NCBI GenBank assembly: GCA_937929945.1
Contig: CALFUK010000049.1
Coordinates: forward strand, 1 to 64,000
Direction of reading: 5' to 3'
DNA from: an uncultured Saprospiraceae bacterium
GTDB lineage: Bacteria > Bacteroidota > Bacteroidia > Chitinophagales > Saprospiraceae
DNA length: 64,000 nt
Position numbers and translations under genes: made by a program. This document shows, piece by piece, positions 54,107 to 63,361 of this stretch; position 1 is the stretch's first letter, and the number at the start of each line of letters is the position of its first letter. Below the pieces are notes generated by a model. The model had not been told where the DNA came from and did no database searches. It was given only the letters and a program-made list of their open reading frames with translations.

Positions 54107-55966
54107 CTACTCCTCCTCTGCCTTATCCGCCACTTCAGCTTGACTTGGAGGCAAAACCTCCCCCATGTAGACAAGAGTTGATGGTTCTTTGATCTCCAAG
54201 GCAGTGATGTCAGATGGGATAACCACGAAGTTAGCTCCCGTCTTAAGAAACAGAGGAATCGCATTATCGATGGTATGAATGCTCTCGATAGCTTCTTTAA
54301 ATTCATCTGTATTATTCACTTCCAGCTCTTGGATATCTGATGCTTGCCTGGAGATTCTGTCCAGGCTGTAGTAATCGTCGACATGGCTGAATAGAGCATC
54401 TGGAGGACAATCCACCTTACTGGCGATTTCGGAAGAAGAAGGTAACCTGAAAGCCCCATTTTCACCAAACTTCTTGGAAAATTTATTGATGGCAAAATTA
54501 TTGACATCGACATTACTCGTCATCGCTAAGAGATTACCTACGTCTCCCAGTTCTATATTGTCTTTCAGATCATCTGAGTAGATGTTGGTATTGATCGCGA
54601 GGAGTCCTGACTTCTTAGCATAGTTGACATTGCTGGGGTTAGTATCTACGAGGACCACATTGACACCCTGGCCAGTCAGGTATTTACCGATCAGTCTCGA
54701 TGCTTTGGACGCTCCGATGATTAAGAAGCCATTGCTTTTAGAAGATAACACGCCGAGCATCTTAGCGACCAGTCCCGCCGTCGTCGCATTAAGTAGGACA
54801 GTGCCGAGTACGACCATAAAGACCAGTGGGGTGATCCATCCTGCACCATCTATGCCCTTGTGGACGAGCTTCAGGCCTAAGTATGAGGCGATTCCAGCGG
54901 CTACGATTCCTCTGGGTCCTACCCAGCTGACAAAGAGTTTTTCATTAGTCGATAGATTAGACTTATAGGTACTAGCGAAGACGCTGAGAGGCCTCACGAC
55001 TAGGATGATCAGCCCTAAGAGCAACAGAGGCTTCCAGTGCATCAGCTGTTGTAGCTCGCTGACATTGATGTTAGCTGCCAGCAGGATGAATAGAACTGAG
55101 ATCAATAATATACTCAAGGACTCTTTAAAATACTCTATTTCTTTGAAGTGTGGCACCTCGATATTGCCGAGTACCATACCTGCTACGACGACTGTCAGTA
55201 GGCCAGAATCCTTCTGGATCAGATCTGATCCTACAAATATGAGGAGTACAAAAGCCAGAGTAAAAATGGTGATCAGGTAGTGTGGAATCCACTCCCGCTT
55301 CAAAAACTCCCTCAGCAAGCCTGCTGACATAAAACCGATGCTGGTACCGATCAGGCAGATCTTAATAAAATGAATGAGGGCAAATGAGGTAAAATTGCCA
55401 TCCCCTTCGATGTGGGCTGAGATGATGAACTCATACATCAGTACGGCGACTAATGCACCAATGGGGTCGATCAGTATCCCTTCCCACTTCAAGATGTTAG
55501 CTACCTTTTTATCTAAAGAAAGATTCCTCAATATGGGGGCTATCACGGTTGGGCCTGTTACGATGATCAGACCTGAGAATAGAAATGATAGAGGTAATGA
55601 TAGTCCAATGATAAAATAGGTCAAAAGACCTGCAGAGACAAAGGTGACTGCTGAACCAAGCGTAATCAGCTTCATAATGCTGGATCCCACGCCTTTAAAT
55701 TCGTCTTTTTTCAGTGTCATGCCACCCTCAAAGAGGATGATACCGATGGCTAATTCTACAAAATGAATCAGGTGATCTCCAGGGAACAGGCCGTGATGAC
55801 CATCCCATGTCGGATTGATGAGTTTCACACCATCGCCCCAAAAGGTAGCTAATGGTCCTACTAACAAGCCAATAATGATCAACGGAAGAATAGCGGGAAT
55901 TTTCAATCGCCAAGCGATCCATTGCGCTAATATGCCTAAGATGATGATACTACCTATTTCAACCAT
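54107..55966 (-). CDS. CPA-type cation:proton antiporter with TrkA-N-like domain
   Basis: 619 residues. About 12 membrane spans (residues 1-405) hold the antiporter core, with LFEGGMTLKKDEFK, ILKWEGILIDPIGALVAVLMYEF and WVGPRGIVAAGIASYLGL, which are typical of NhaP/CPA1 carriers. A cytoplasmic Rossmann (TrkA-N-like) domain follows (about 410-520: FLIIGASKASRLIGKYLTGQGVNVVLVDTN), then a regulatory C-terminus. It exports Na+ or K+ in exchange for protons. The nucleotide domain suggests gating by NAD(H) or similar. It has its own strong promoter. Confidence 0.93.
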   Translation of the reverse strand: MVEIGSIIILGILAQWIAWRLKIPAILPLIIIGLLVGPLATFWGDGVKLINPTWDGHHGLFPGDHLIHFVELAIGIILFEGGMTLKKDEFKGVGSSIMKLITLGSAVTFVSAGLLTYFIIGLSLPLSFLFSGLIIVTGPTVIAPILRNLSLDKKVANILKWEGILIDPIGALVAVLMYEFIISAHIEGDGNFTSFALIHFIKICLIGTSIGFMSAGLLREFLKREWIPHYLITIFTLAFVLLIFVGSDLIQKDSGLLTVVVAGMVLGNIEVPHFKEIEYFKESLSILLISVLFILLAANINVSELQQLMHWKPLLLLGLIILVVRPLSVFASTYKSNLSTNEKLFVSWVGPRGIVAAGIASYLGLKLVHKGIDGAGWITPLVFMVVLGTVLLNATTAGLVAKMLGVLSSKSNGFLIIGASKASRLIGKYLTGQGVNVVLVDTNPSNVNYAKKSGLLAINTNIYSDDLKDNIELGDVGNLLAMTSNVDVNNFAINKFSKKFGENGAFRLPSSSEIASKVDCPPDALFSHVDDYYSLDRISRQASDIQELEVNNTDEFKEAIESIHTIDNAIPLFLKTGANFVVIPSDITALEIKEPSTLVYMGEVLPPSQAEVADKAEEE

Positions 55967-55989
55967 AATAATTGATAAATCTCGATGAC

Positions 55990-56019
55990 CAAAGATATGA
56001 ACAGATTAGATACACACAA
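55990..56019 (-). promoter_or_regulatory. Bacteroidota-type promoter for the antiporter gene
   Basis: Read on the minus strand: TTG at 56019-56017, a 19-base spacer and TATCTTTG at 55997-55990, 23 bases before the ATG. Confidence 0.75.
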
Positions 56020-56161
56020 ATTTAGTATTTAGGTATCTGAGCCCTCTATTATTTGACGAGTAGATCGAGCTATGGTTACATGTGTGGTAGAATATGGTGA
56101 ATCCCCGCTGTCTGATCTCGCAAGAGAGCTAGCACATCTGATAGATAGCCAGCACCTGTTT

Positions 56162-56191
56162 TTGGTATACCTGCTTTTAACAGTACCTTTG
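56162..56191 (+). promoter_or_regulatory. Bacteroidota-type promoter for prfC
   Basis: TTG at 56162-56164, a 19-base spacer and TACCTTTG at 56184-56191, 16 bases before the ATG; the leader would be about 10 bases. Confidence 0.75.
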
Positions 56192-56207
56192 TGCTCTTTT
56201 TAATGAT

Positions 56208-57806
56208 ATGGGATTTAAAGAAGAAATTAATAAGCGCAGGACATTTGGCATCGTATCACACCCGGATGCAGGTAAGACGACTCTTACGGAGAAGCTGTTG
56301 TTATTTGGAGGTGCGATACAGATAGCTGGAGCTGTGAAGTCCAATAAGATCAAGCGAGGTGCCACCTCTGACTTCATGGAGATCGAGCGGCAGAGAGGTA
56401 TTTCCGTAGCCACTTCTGTGATGGCATTTGAGTATGGTGGCAAGAAGATCAATATCTTGGATACACCAGGTCACAAAGATTTTGCAGAGGATACTTATCG
56501 GACGCTGACGGCGGTAGATAGTGTGATCGTCGTGATCGATGTGGCTAAAGGGGTAGAGGAGCAGACCGAGAAGCTCGTGAAAGTCTGTAAAATGCGCAAG
56601 ACACCCATCATCGTATTTATCAATAAGCTGGATAGAGAGGGAAAAGATGGCTTTGATCTCTTAGATGAGATCGAGACGAAGCTCGGCCTGAGTGTCTGTC
56701 CCCTCAGCTGGCCGATCGGTATGGGTCAGCGCTTCCAAGGCGTCTACAACATGTTCGAGAAGCATCTTAACCTGTTCAGTCCCCACGGAAAGCAGAGCAC
56801 CGAGGACCTGACGAGGATAGAGGACCTGAGTGATCCCATGCTGGATGAGAAGGTGGGCGCTGCTGCGGCTAAAGAACTCCGCGAAGAGACGACCATGATC
56901 AAGGAGATTTATCCAGAATTTGATCGAGAGTACTACTTAGAAGGAATGATTTCACCCGTCTTCTTCGGTAGTGCAATCAATAATTTTGGTGTCAAAGAAT
57001 TATTGGACTGCTTCGTCAAGATAGCACCATCTCCACTACCACGAGAGACCGATGAGCGAATCGTGCATCCGGATGAGCCAGACTTTTCTGGATTCGTCTT
57101 TAAAATTCATGCGAACATCGACCCTAAGCATCGAGACAGGATCGCCTTTCTCAGGATCTGCTCCGGTACATTTGAGCGCAATACGAACTACCAGCACATT
57201 AGACTGGGTAGAAAGCTCAAATTTTCAAATCCGACATCATTCATGGCCGCTCGCAAGGAGGTGATCGATGAAGCTTATCCAGGGGACATCGTAGGGCTCT
57301 ATGATACGGGGAATTTTAAGATTGGAGACACACTGACCGAAGGCGAAATCCTGGAATTTAAGGGTATCCCTAGCTTTTCTCCTGAGCAGTTCAGATTTGT
57401 CAATAATGCTGATCCGATGAAGTCTAAGCAACTGGAGAAGGGCATCAAGCAGCTGATGGACGAGGGAGTGGCCCAGCTCTTCATCAAAGAAGACAATGGT
57501 CGTAAGATCATCGGTACAGTAGGGGCGCTGCAGTTCGAAGTAATCCAATATCGGCTCAAGCATGAGTACGGTGCCAGCTGTTCTTACGAACCAGTGAGGC
57601 TACATAAAGCATGCTGGGTCGGCTTCGACAGCGATCAGGCTCGCAAAGAGTTCGTCAGCCGCAGGAAAAAGGATCTGGCACTCGACAAAGATGGGCAGCT
57701 GGTCTACTTAGCCGAGACAGCCTGGGGACTGAAGACGGTGCAAGAAAGTCATGAAGGGGTGCAATTCTTTTATACGAGTGAGAAGAAACGTCCCGAAGCA
57801 CTGTAG
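56208..57806 (+). CDS. prfC: peptide chain release factor 3
   Basis: 532-residue translational GTPase that removes RF1/RF2 after peptide release. G1 is [15 protein letters not shown] (Lys24 region), the switch region is [15 protein letters not shown]3 is [17 protein letters not shown] and G4 is INKLDREG; domains 2 and 3 follow ([41 protein letters not shown]). These features separate it from EF-G. Its promoter overlaps no other gene, and it is transcribed alone, divergent from the antiporter gene. Confidence 0.97.
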   Translation: MGFKEEINKRRTFGIVSHPDAGKTTLTEKLLLFGGAIQIAGAVKSNKIKRGATSDFMEIERQRGISVATSVMAFEYGGKKINILDTPGHKDFAEDTYRTLTAVDSVIVVIDVAKGVEEQTEKLVKVCKMRKTPIIVFINKLDREGKDGFDLLDEIETKLGLSVCPLSWPIGMGQRFQGVYNMFEKHLNLFSPHGKQSTEDLTRIEDLSDPMLDEKVGAAAAKELREETTMIKEIYPEFDREYYLEGMISPVFFGSAINNFGVKELLDCFVKIAPSPLPRETDERIVHPDEPDFSGFVFKIHANIDPKHRDRIAFLRICSGTFERNTNYQHIRLGRKLKFSNPTSFMAARKEVIDEAYPGDIVGLYDTGNFKIGDTLTEGEILEFKGIPSFSPEQFRFVNNADPMKSKQLEKGIKQLMDEGVAQLFIKEDNGRKIIGTVGALQFEVIQYRLKHEYGASCSYEPVRLHKACWVGFDSDQARKEFVSRRKKDLALDKDGQLVYLAETAWGLKTVQESHEGVQFFYTSEKKRPEAL

Positions 57807-57982
57807 TCTTACTAAAAGCAATGCCTTAGGGAAATAAATGCTATAAGCTGAAAAGTCCTGATACAGACTAATTGAGAAGATCAGTATGTGATTTGTAGCA
57901 ATTACATGTGGCATTTGGATGTAATTTCGTCTTTAAGTAGCGAGTAATGCCTTATTGCTCATTTCTCATTTAGTTCGGTATT

Positions 57983-60900
57983 ATGTCAGTGAAATTAGTC
58001 TCAGTCCTTTGTTTTTTGTTTCCACTCTGGGTTAATGCCCAGCTTCACATCAATGAAGTCATGACATCTAATGATGCCACAATCGTGGACAATGTAGGTG
58101 AGTATGATGATTGGATCGAAATATACAACAATACAAATGCGCCCATTGACCTCTCAGACTACTACATCTCAGATGACCCGACTAACCTGATCAAGTGGCA
58201 AATATTAGATACAGACCCCTCTATTACGACCATTGCGCCTCAGTCCTACCTTATTTTGTGGGCTGATTCTGATGTAGGCCAAGGCGAGAATCACATTGAT
58301 TTTAAGCTATCCAGCGGAGGAGAGACTATTTTGTTGACTTCACCTAATGGGACGACCATCATTGATAGTCTGAGTGTACCATCCCTTGGTACAGATAAGT
58401 CTTATGGTAGTCTGACTGATGGTCAATCCGTGTATGATATCATCACTCCATCGACACCCGCAGCATCTAATAATGGGGCAATGCCTACTGCAGAGCCAGT
58501 AGTCATGATGCCTGACGGGGGCTTATACAGCTCTGGACAGAGTGTGACGCTGAGTTCTGCCACACCTGGGGTTACCATCTATTATACATTAGATGGGAGT
58601 GTGCCGACGACAGCTTCTTCCGTGTATTCATCGCCCGTCACAGTGAGTTCTACTTCGAGTATCAGAGCCATAGCCGTAAAAGCTGGACACATTCAGAGTA
58701 TAGAGCAGACAGAATCATTCATTATCAATTTTTCTTCCACGCTCCCTATCATGTACGTCACCACAGATCCCGATAATCTTTGGGATGATAATCAAGGTAT
58801 CTACACCATTGGGACAAACGGAATAGCTAGCTATTGCGGGCAGACTGCCAATTATAATCAGGACTGGGAAGTCAGCACACACGTTGACTTATATATGCCT
58901 GATGGTACACAGCCAATAGATCATAATTCAGGAATGAAGATCAGTGGAAACTGCATGAGAAGAGTGCCGCAGAAACCATTGAATTTTTTATTCAGGAATG
59001 AATATGAGCCAGAAGGGAAAAATGAAGTGAATTATAAACTCTTCAATGAGAAAAAAATCGATAAATTCAAAAGGCTCTACCTGCGTAAGGGTAACTCTAC
59101 AGGACTTCCCACTTATAGCGTGCAGTATTCTGATCCTCTGGCAAATTTATTGGTGGAAGGGGAGTTTGACATTGAGACATCAGGTGTAAGGATCGTCGAA
59201 GTATTCTTAAATGATGAGTATTGGGGAGTCTATGACTTGAGAGAAAAATTTGATCAGCATAGGATGGTGCGAGAGTATAAGTGGGCTTCTGAAACCGATA
59301 GCATAGATATCGTAAGAAATCCAGGTAGAGATTTTCCAACAAGAAACTTTTGGGCTTTTGAAAGAGCTACAAATGGAACTCTTACAGATTACCATGTTTT
59401 TGAGCAGGAGTTCATGTCTAAAGACTTGACGATTCAGTCTAATTATGAAGATATCGTATCACAGATGGATGAAGATGAGATGATGAATTGGCTGATTTCA
59501 GGCGTCTATCTGGGGAATGATGATTGGATCTCTAACAACGTGAAAATATGGAAGCATGGCAAAGAAGGAATATGGAGATGGTCTTTTGTTGATTTTGATC
59601 GTTCTATGCAGTTGGCCGCTGTCAGTATAGACGTGCTGACATCCAGAGTGTATAAAGTATGGGCTAATGGAAATCAAAGGGTCAACCCACTTTATCAAAA
59701 ATTACTGGCTAACCAGGGATTTCAAGATGAGTTCATTCAGCGCACGGCTACCTTCATGAATACCACATTTGATGCAGCAAGAGTATTTCCGATAGCCGAC
59801 TCTCTCAAGAATGTCTACAAGGTACACAATGGTAGAGCCTACAATAGATGGAATGGTGATAACTCCAACTCTTACATGAATAGCTTCCCAGAGACCAATG
59901 CAGGGATAGATGGTGTTTTTCAAAATTTTGATGATTTTTTTAAGCAGAGACCAGCTCACATTATCAATCACTTCACGAACAGGTGGGGACTAACAGGGAT
60001 GTTCACACTCACAGTGAATACTAATGCAAGCACAAACGGCCACGTAGCTGTGAATAACATCTACAAGAAGTTGCCCCATAATTTTTCAGGACAATACTTC
60101 AGAGATAGGCCATTCAAGATTGTGGCTGTGCCTGATCCTGGGTACAGATTCTCTCACTGGCTGGAGACAGGAGTGACTGATGCAGTCCTTTTTAATGCGT
60201 ATAATTCTAATACGACGCTGACGCCAGTCTTTGAGTCGGCAGTAGATCTTGTGATTAATGAGATTCATTATAATCCAGTCCCATCAGACAGCTTAGAATT
60301 TATAGAGATACATAATCCAGATACTAAGAGCAAGAATTTAGAAGGGTACCAGTTTGAAGATGGTATCTGTATGACCTTTCCTGAAGGAGCTATGATAGGC
60401 CCAGGAGAGTACATCATTGTCGCTAAGGATGCTGCTGCTTATGCTAATAATGGATATCAAGTGTTTGAGTGGGAGTTTGGCTCCCTAAATGATGATGGAG
60501 AGCATATTTCACTAGTCAATTCTGTCTTTACTGTCATAGACTCTCTGACCTATAATGACGCTGGAGCTTGGACTGGTACGCCTGACAAAGGTTACTTTAG
60601 TCTCGCTCTATTAGATCCAGCATTAGACAATGCCTTAGCGCAAAGCTGGAATATACAGTCTGTACTGATCACGCCAGGTGAAGCGAATGATTTTGGAGTA
60701 TTCGGTGTGCAAGGTCCACCGACACTGGTCATTAATGAGATACACTACCGACCAGCGGATAGCGTTAGCACCGCAGATGGCAAATTCATTTCTGGTCAGA
60801 AATTTGAATTTGTAGAAGTGAAGAATGTGACCTCTGGGGATCTTGACCTGACAGGCTACTTCTTTTCTAAAGGTATAACTTATGAGTTTCCAGCAGGCAC

Positions 60901-62428
60901 CATGTTAGCCAGTGGAGATTTTATCGTGCTAGCTGAGGATAAGTCTTCCTTTGAAGATAGATATGGATTCCCTCCATTTGATAAATATGGTGGTAAGCTA
61001 TCCGATAATGGTGAGCTGCTCTGGATTACTGATTCTGCTACTGGAGCTCTTATTGACGCAGTAGACTACTCAGTGTCGTACCCTTGGAATAGTCAAGCAA
61101 ATGGGACGTCTGATGGATTTGATCAGAGCCTTGCGTTGATCGATGGTACGGTGGACAATGCCTCTCGACTGAATTGGTCTATACAGTGTCCTCCCACACT
61201 CTACACACCTAATCAGGAGAATGATTATGGATGCTTTAACGGTTATTCTTATGATGGATTATTGATTAATGAGATTCATTACAATCCAAATGGAGGGACT
61301 CCTGTGGAGTTCATCGAGATCGTAAATACGAGCCCGAACAATTTCTATGATCTTCAGGATGTGTCAGTTGCTGGAGGTATATTTTTTAAATTCGAAGATC
61401 AATTTAATATTTTACCTGCATCTACATACCCACAAAATTATATCGTCATTGCTAATGATTCTGCGGCTTTTCACAATGCCTATGGATTTGCACCATACGG
61501 TGTTTACCAAGGTTCACTTAGTAATACAGGAGAACAGATAGTCTTGCAAGATTTATTTCAAAATGAAATTGATCAAGTGACTTATTCCTCTTCTGCTCCA
61601 TGGGATACAGATGCTGCTGGTGGTGCTTACAGCCTTGGATTAATAGATCAAGGACTGGATAATGCGAATCCAATAAACTGGTCTAATCAGAACGTATCTG
61701 TCACGCCGAAGACCGTCAATACTTTTAGCAGCAGTGCATACCCGGACTACTCTGGGATAGTGATCAATGAGATATATTACAAACCACCAGGGGGCGCGGC
61801 GGAAGAATTCATTGAGATCGTAAACACCAACCCGAATACGCCAATAAATTTAGAAGGGTTATACTTTTCTGATGGCATCACTTATGAATTTGAAAATACC
61901 ACAGTACTACCAGGAGCTAATAGTTATCCAAATAACTACTTGGTGTTAGCCCGTAGCAAAGGTAGATTTAATACCATCTATGGATTTCAGCCTTATGATA
62001 ATTATTTAGGCTCACTGCACAATGATGGCGAGCTGATCAAATTAGTGGACTTTTTTGGCAGGACAGTAGACAGCGTACAATACGATGATACCCAGCCTTG
62101 GGATAGTAAGGCTGACCAAGGGCAGCATAGCTTAGCTCTGATTGATACACCACTGGATAATGCGCAGCCGCAATCTTGGGCTACGCAGGATGTGGCCGCT
62201 ACGCCTGGCTTTATCAATACATTTGATCTCTGCCAAGACGTGATTGTCGAGAGTAATTATCCCGATATCTCAACTGACAAATCTGCCAATTTGAGACTCT
62301 CCTCCAATGGTAAGATTTCAGCAGGTAACACAGCAGTCTATCAGGCTGGCCAATGTGTATTACTCATGCCAGAATTCGAGGTCAAATTGGGAGCCACATA
62401 CACCGCAATGATCGGACCCTGCCTGTAA
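57983..62428 (+). CDS. large secreted CotH / lamin-tail surface protein
   Basis: 1481 residues. The signal peptide is about 1-20 (ending VNAQ). Domain order: lamin-tail (LTD) 1 (about 20-165), chitobiase/hexosaminidase C-terminal-like domain (about 175-245, VTIYYTLDGSVPTTAS), CotH kinase-like domain (about 252-665, with MRRVPQKPLNFLFRNEY and WRWSFVDFDRSM), a beta region with GYRFSHW, and four more LTDs starting near 756, 915, 1093 and 1259, each opening with INEIHY or INEIYY and FIEI. The C-terminal 60 residues (AVYQAGQCVLLMPEFEVKLGATY...IGPC) match the Bacteroidota '3-coathanger/GCX' type end. It is probably displayed on the surface; CotH activity would be protein phosphorylation. Confidence 0.9.
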   Translation: MSVKLVSVLCFLFPLWVNAQLHINEVMTSNDATIVDNVGEYDDWIEIYNNTNAPIDLSDYYISDDPTNLIKWQILDTDPSITTIAPQSYLILWADSDVGQGENHIDFKLSSGGETILLTSPNGTTIIDSLSVPSLGTDKSYGSLTDGQSVYDIITPSTPAASNNGAMPTAEPVVMMPDGGLYSSGQSVTLSSATPGVTIYYTLDGSVPTTASSVYSSPVTVSSTSSIRAIAVKAGHIQSIEQTESFIINFSSTLPIMYVTTDPDNLWDDNQGIYTIGTNGIASYCGQTANYNQDWEVSTHVDLYMPDGTQPIDHNSGMKISGNCMRRVPQKPLNFLFRNEYEPEGKNEVNYKLFNEKKIDKFKRLYLRKGNSTGLPTYSVQYSDPLANLLVEGEFDIETSGVRIVEVFLNDEYWGVYDLREKFDQHRMVREYKWASETDSIDIVRNPGRDFPTRNFWAFERATNGTLTDYHVFEQEFMSKDLTIQSNYEDIVSQMDEDEMMNWLISGVYLGNDDWISNNVKIWKHGKEGIWRWSFVDFDRSMQLAAVSIDVLTSRVYKVWANGNQRVNPLYQKLLANQGFQDEFIQRTATFMNTTFDAARVFPIADSLKNVYKVHNGRAYNRWNGDNSNSYMNSFPETNAGIDGVFQNFDDFFKQRPAHIINHFTNRWGLTGMFTLTVNTNASTNGHVAVNNIYKKLPHNFSGQYFRDRPFKIVAVPDPGYRFSHWLETGVTDAVLFNAYNSNTTLTPVFESAVDLVINEIHYNPVPSDSLEFIEIHNPDTKSKNLEGYQFEDGICMTFPEGAMIGPGEYIIVAKDAAAYANNGYQVFEWEFGSLNDDGEHISLVNSVFTVIDSLTYNDAGAWTGTPDKGYFSLALLDPALDNALAQSWNIQSVLITPGEANDFGVFGVQGPPTLVINEIHYRPADSVSTADGKFISGQKFEFVEVKNVTSGDLDLTGYFFSKGITYEFPAGTMLASGDFIVLAEDKSSFEDRYGFPPFDKYGGKLSDNGELLWITDSATGALIDAVDYSVSYPWNSQANGTSDGFDQSLALIDGTVDNASRLNWSIQCPPTLYTPNQENDYGCFNGYSYDGLLINEIHYNPNGGTPVEFIEIVNTSPNNFYDLQDVSVAGGIFFKFEDQFNILPASTYPQNYIVIANDSAAFHNAYGFAPYGVYQGSLSNTGEQIVLQDLFQNEIDQVTYSSSAPWDTDAAGGAYSLGLIDQGLDNANPINWSNQNVSVTPKTVNTFSSSAYPDYSGIVINEIYYKPPGGAAEEFIEIVNTNPNTPINLEGLYFSDGITYEFENTTVLPGANSYPNNYLVLARSKGRFNTIYGFQPYDNYLGSLHNDGELIKLVDFFGRTVDSVQYDDTQPWDSKADQGQHSLALIDTPLDNAQPQSWATQDVAATPGFINTFDLCQDVIVESNYPDISTDKSANLRLSSNGKISAGNTAVYQAGQCVLLMPEFEVKLGATYTAMIGPCL

Positions 62429-63361
62429 GATGATCCTTCGCTGAGTCTATCAGAATATGATCAGTGATACCATCTACGTGGTTACATAATTGACGGGCCA
62501 TAAGTTTTGATATAGCTGTAAGTATCTATTCAATAGTGTACGCTGGTTAATCGGACGGTGGACCTACTTTCTCGTATACTATTGTGCTTTTTGGTCTTGA
62601 CTAGTGCTTGTCGATTGATAGTGGGTTTTGCATTTATGCATCTGGTATGTATTACTATGCTGCTTTGTATATCGTACTTATTACCTCTATTTATGCACTT
62701 CCAGCGAAAACACGCTTCCCACAGCGGATCCAAATAACGAGCATAATTGCATTCACTAGAATAGCTCTGTAGGAGTCGATGCGGTTATTAGATTAAACTC
62801 AAATATCTTCATCCGACTGCATCAATCCTTAGTCCCGGCTCCTGTTTTTGATACTGTCAGTACCAGTCTGAAAAAGTGATTCGGTATATATAGATGTGTC
62901 TATGTCTTGTATGATGTTTGTAGTCTAATCTGTGGGGTTAGCGTTTGGGGGCTTTTCAATAATTTTATGTCGAAAGTAATTATTGTTCATTAAAATACTA
63001 AATACATGCCCGGAATCAATTCTGTGGAAACTGGATCGTCCATAGTCGATACCATCCAGTTATTAATCATCTTCTTGATGAGTGCATTCTTTGCTGTGTC
63101 TGGCACATTCGGATAGCAAGGATTTCCACTACAGTGTTCCAAAATGAGAAAAAATACCACATTAAATCGAAAAAAATATTGTGGGTGTCTGAGCAGCTTC
63201 CTTTCATTTTGGTATCTACTAATTCCCCTTAATTTTTAATAGACTCCTGAAGGCAAGACTCATAGTCGGTCGCCTTTTGATATGTTGTCATTAAGATAGT
63301 ATATAGCCTTAGGGACGGCCCGTTTTCTTAATGACAACTTTCTAACATTCGGTTTTAAGCA
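62429..63361. other. 933-base stretch without a recognisable gene
   Basis: The longest gene-free interval in the window. Only very short open frames occur: on the plus strand a 36-codon frame at 63006-63116 (MPGINSVETG..., then one hydrophobic helix) and a 33-codon hydrophobic frame near 62640; on the minus strand a 67-codon frame at 62530-62733 with no family resemblance. No tRNA, RNase P, tmRNA or SRP RNA signature was seen. A 13-bp inverted repeat lies near its right end. Confidence 0.6.
63284..63338. repeat. 13-bp perfect inverted repeat near the clpB 3' end
   Basis: GTTGTCATTAAGA (63284-63296) and its exact complement (63326-63338) flank 29 bases that contain a smaller GGG/CCC hairpin. 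It lies 24 bases beyond the clpB stop. No U-tract follows on either strand. It could be a 3'-end structure of clpB mRNA or the ends of a very small mobile-element remnant. Confidence 0.7.

Noticed and set aside
60250-61800. Regular repeats as a CRISPR array
   Set aside because: The repeats are spaced 160-180 codons apart inside one open frame and encode lamin-tail domains.
62530-62733. 67-codon minus-strand frame after the CotH protein gene
   Set aside because: Composition looks random, with no recognisable domain, signal or promoter; kept only as part of the description of the gene-free stretch.
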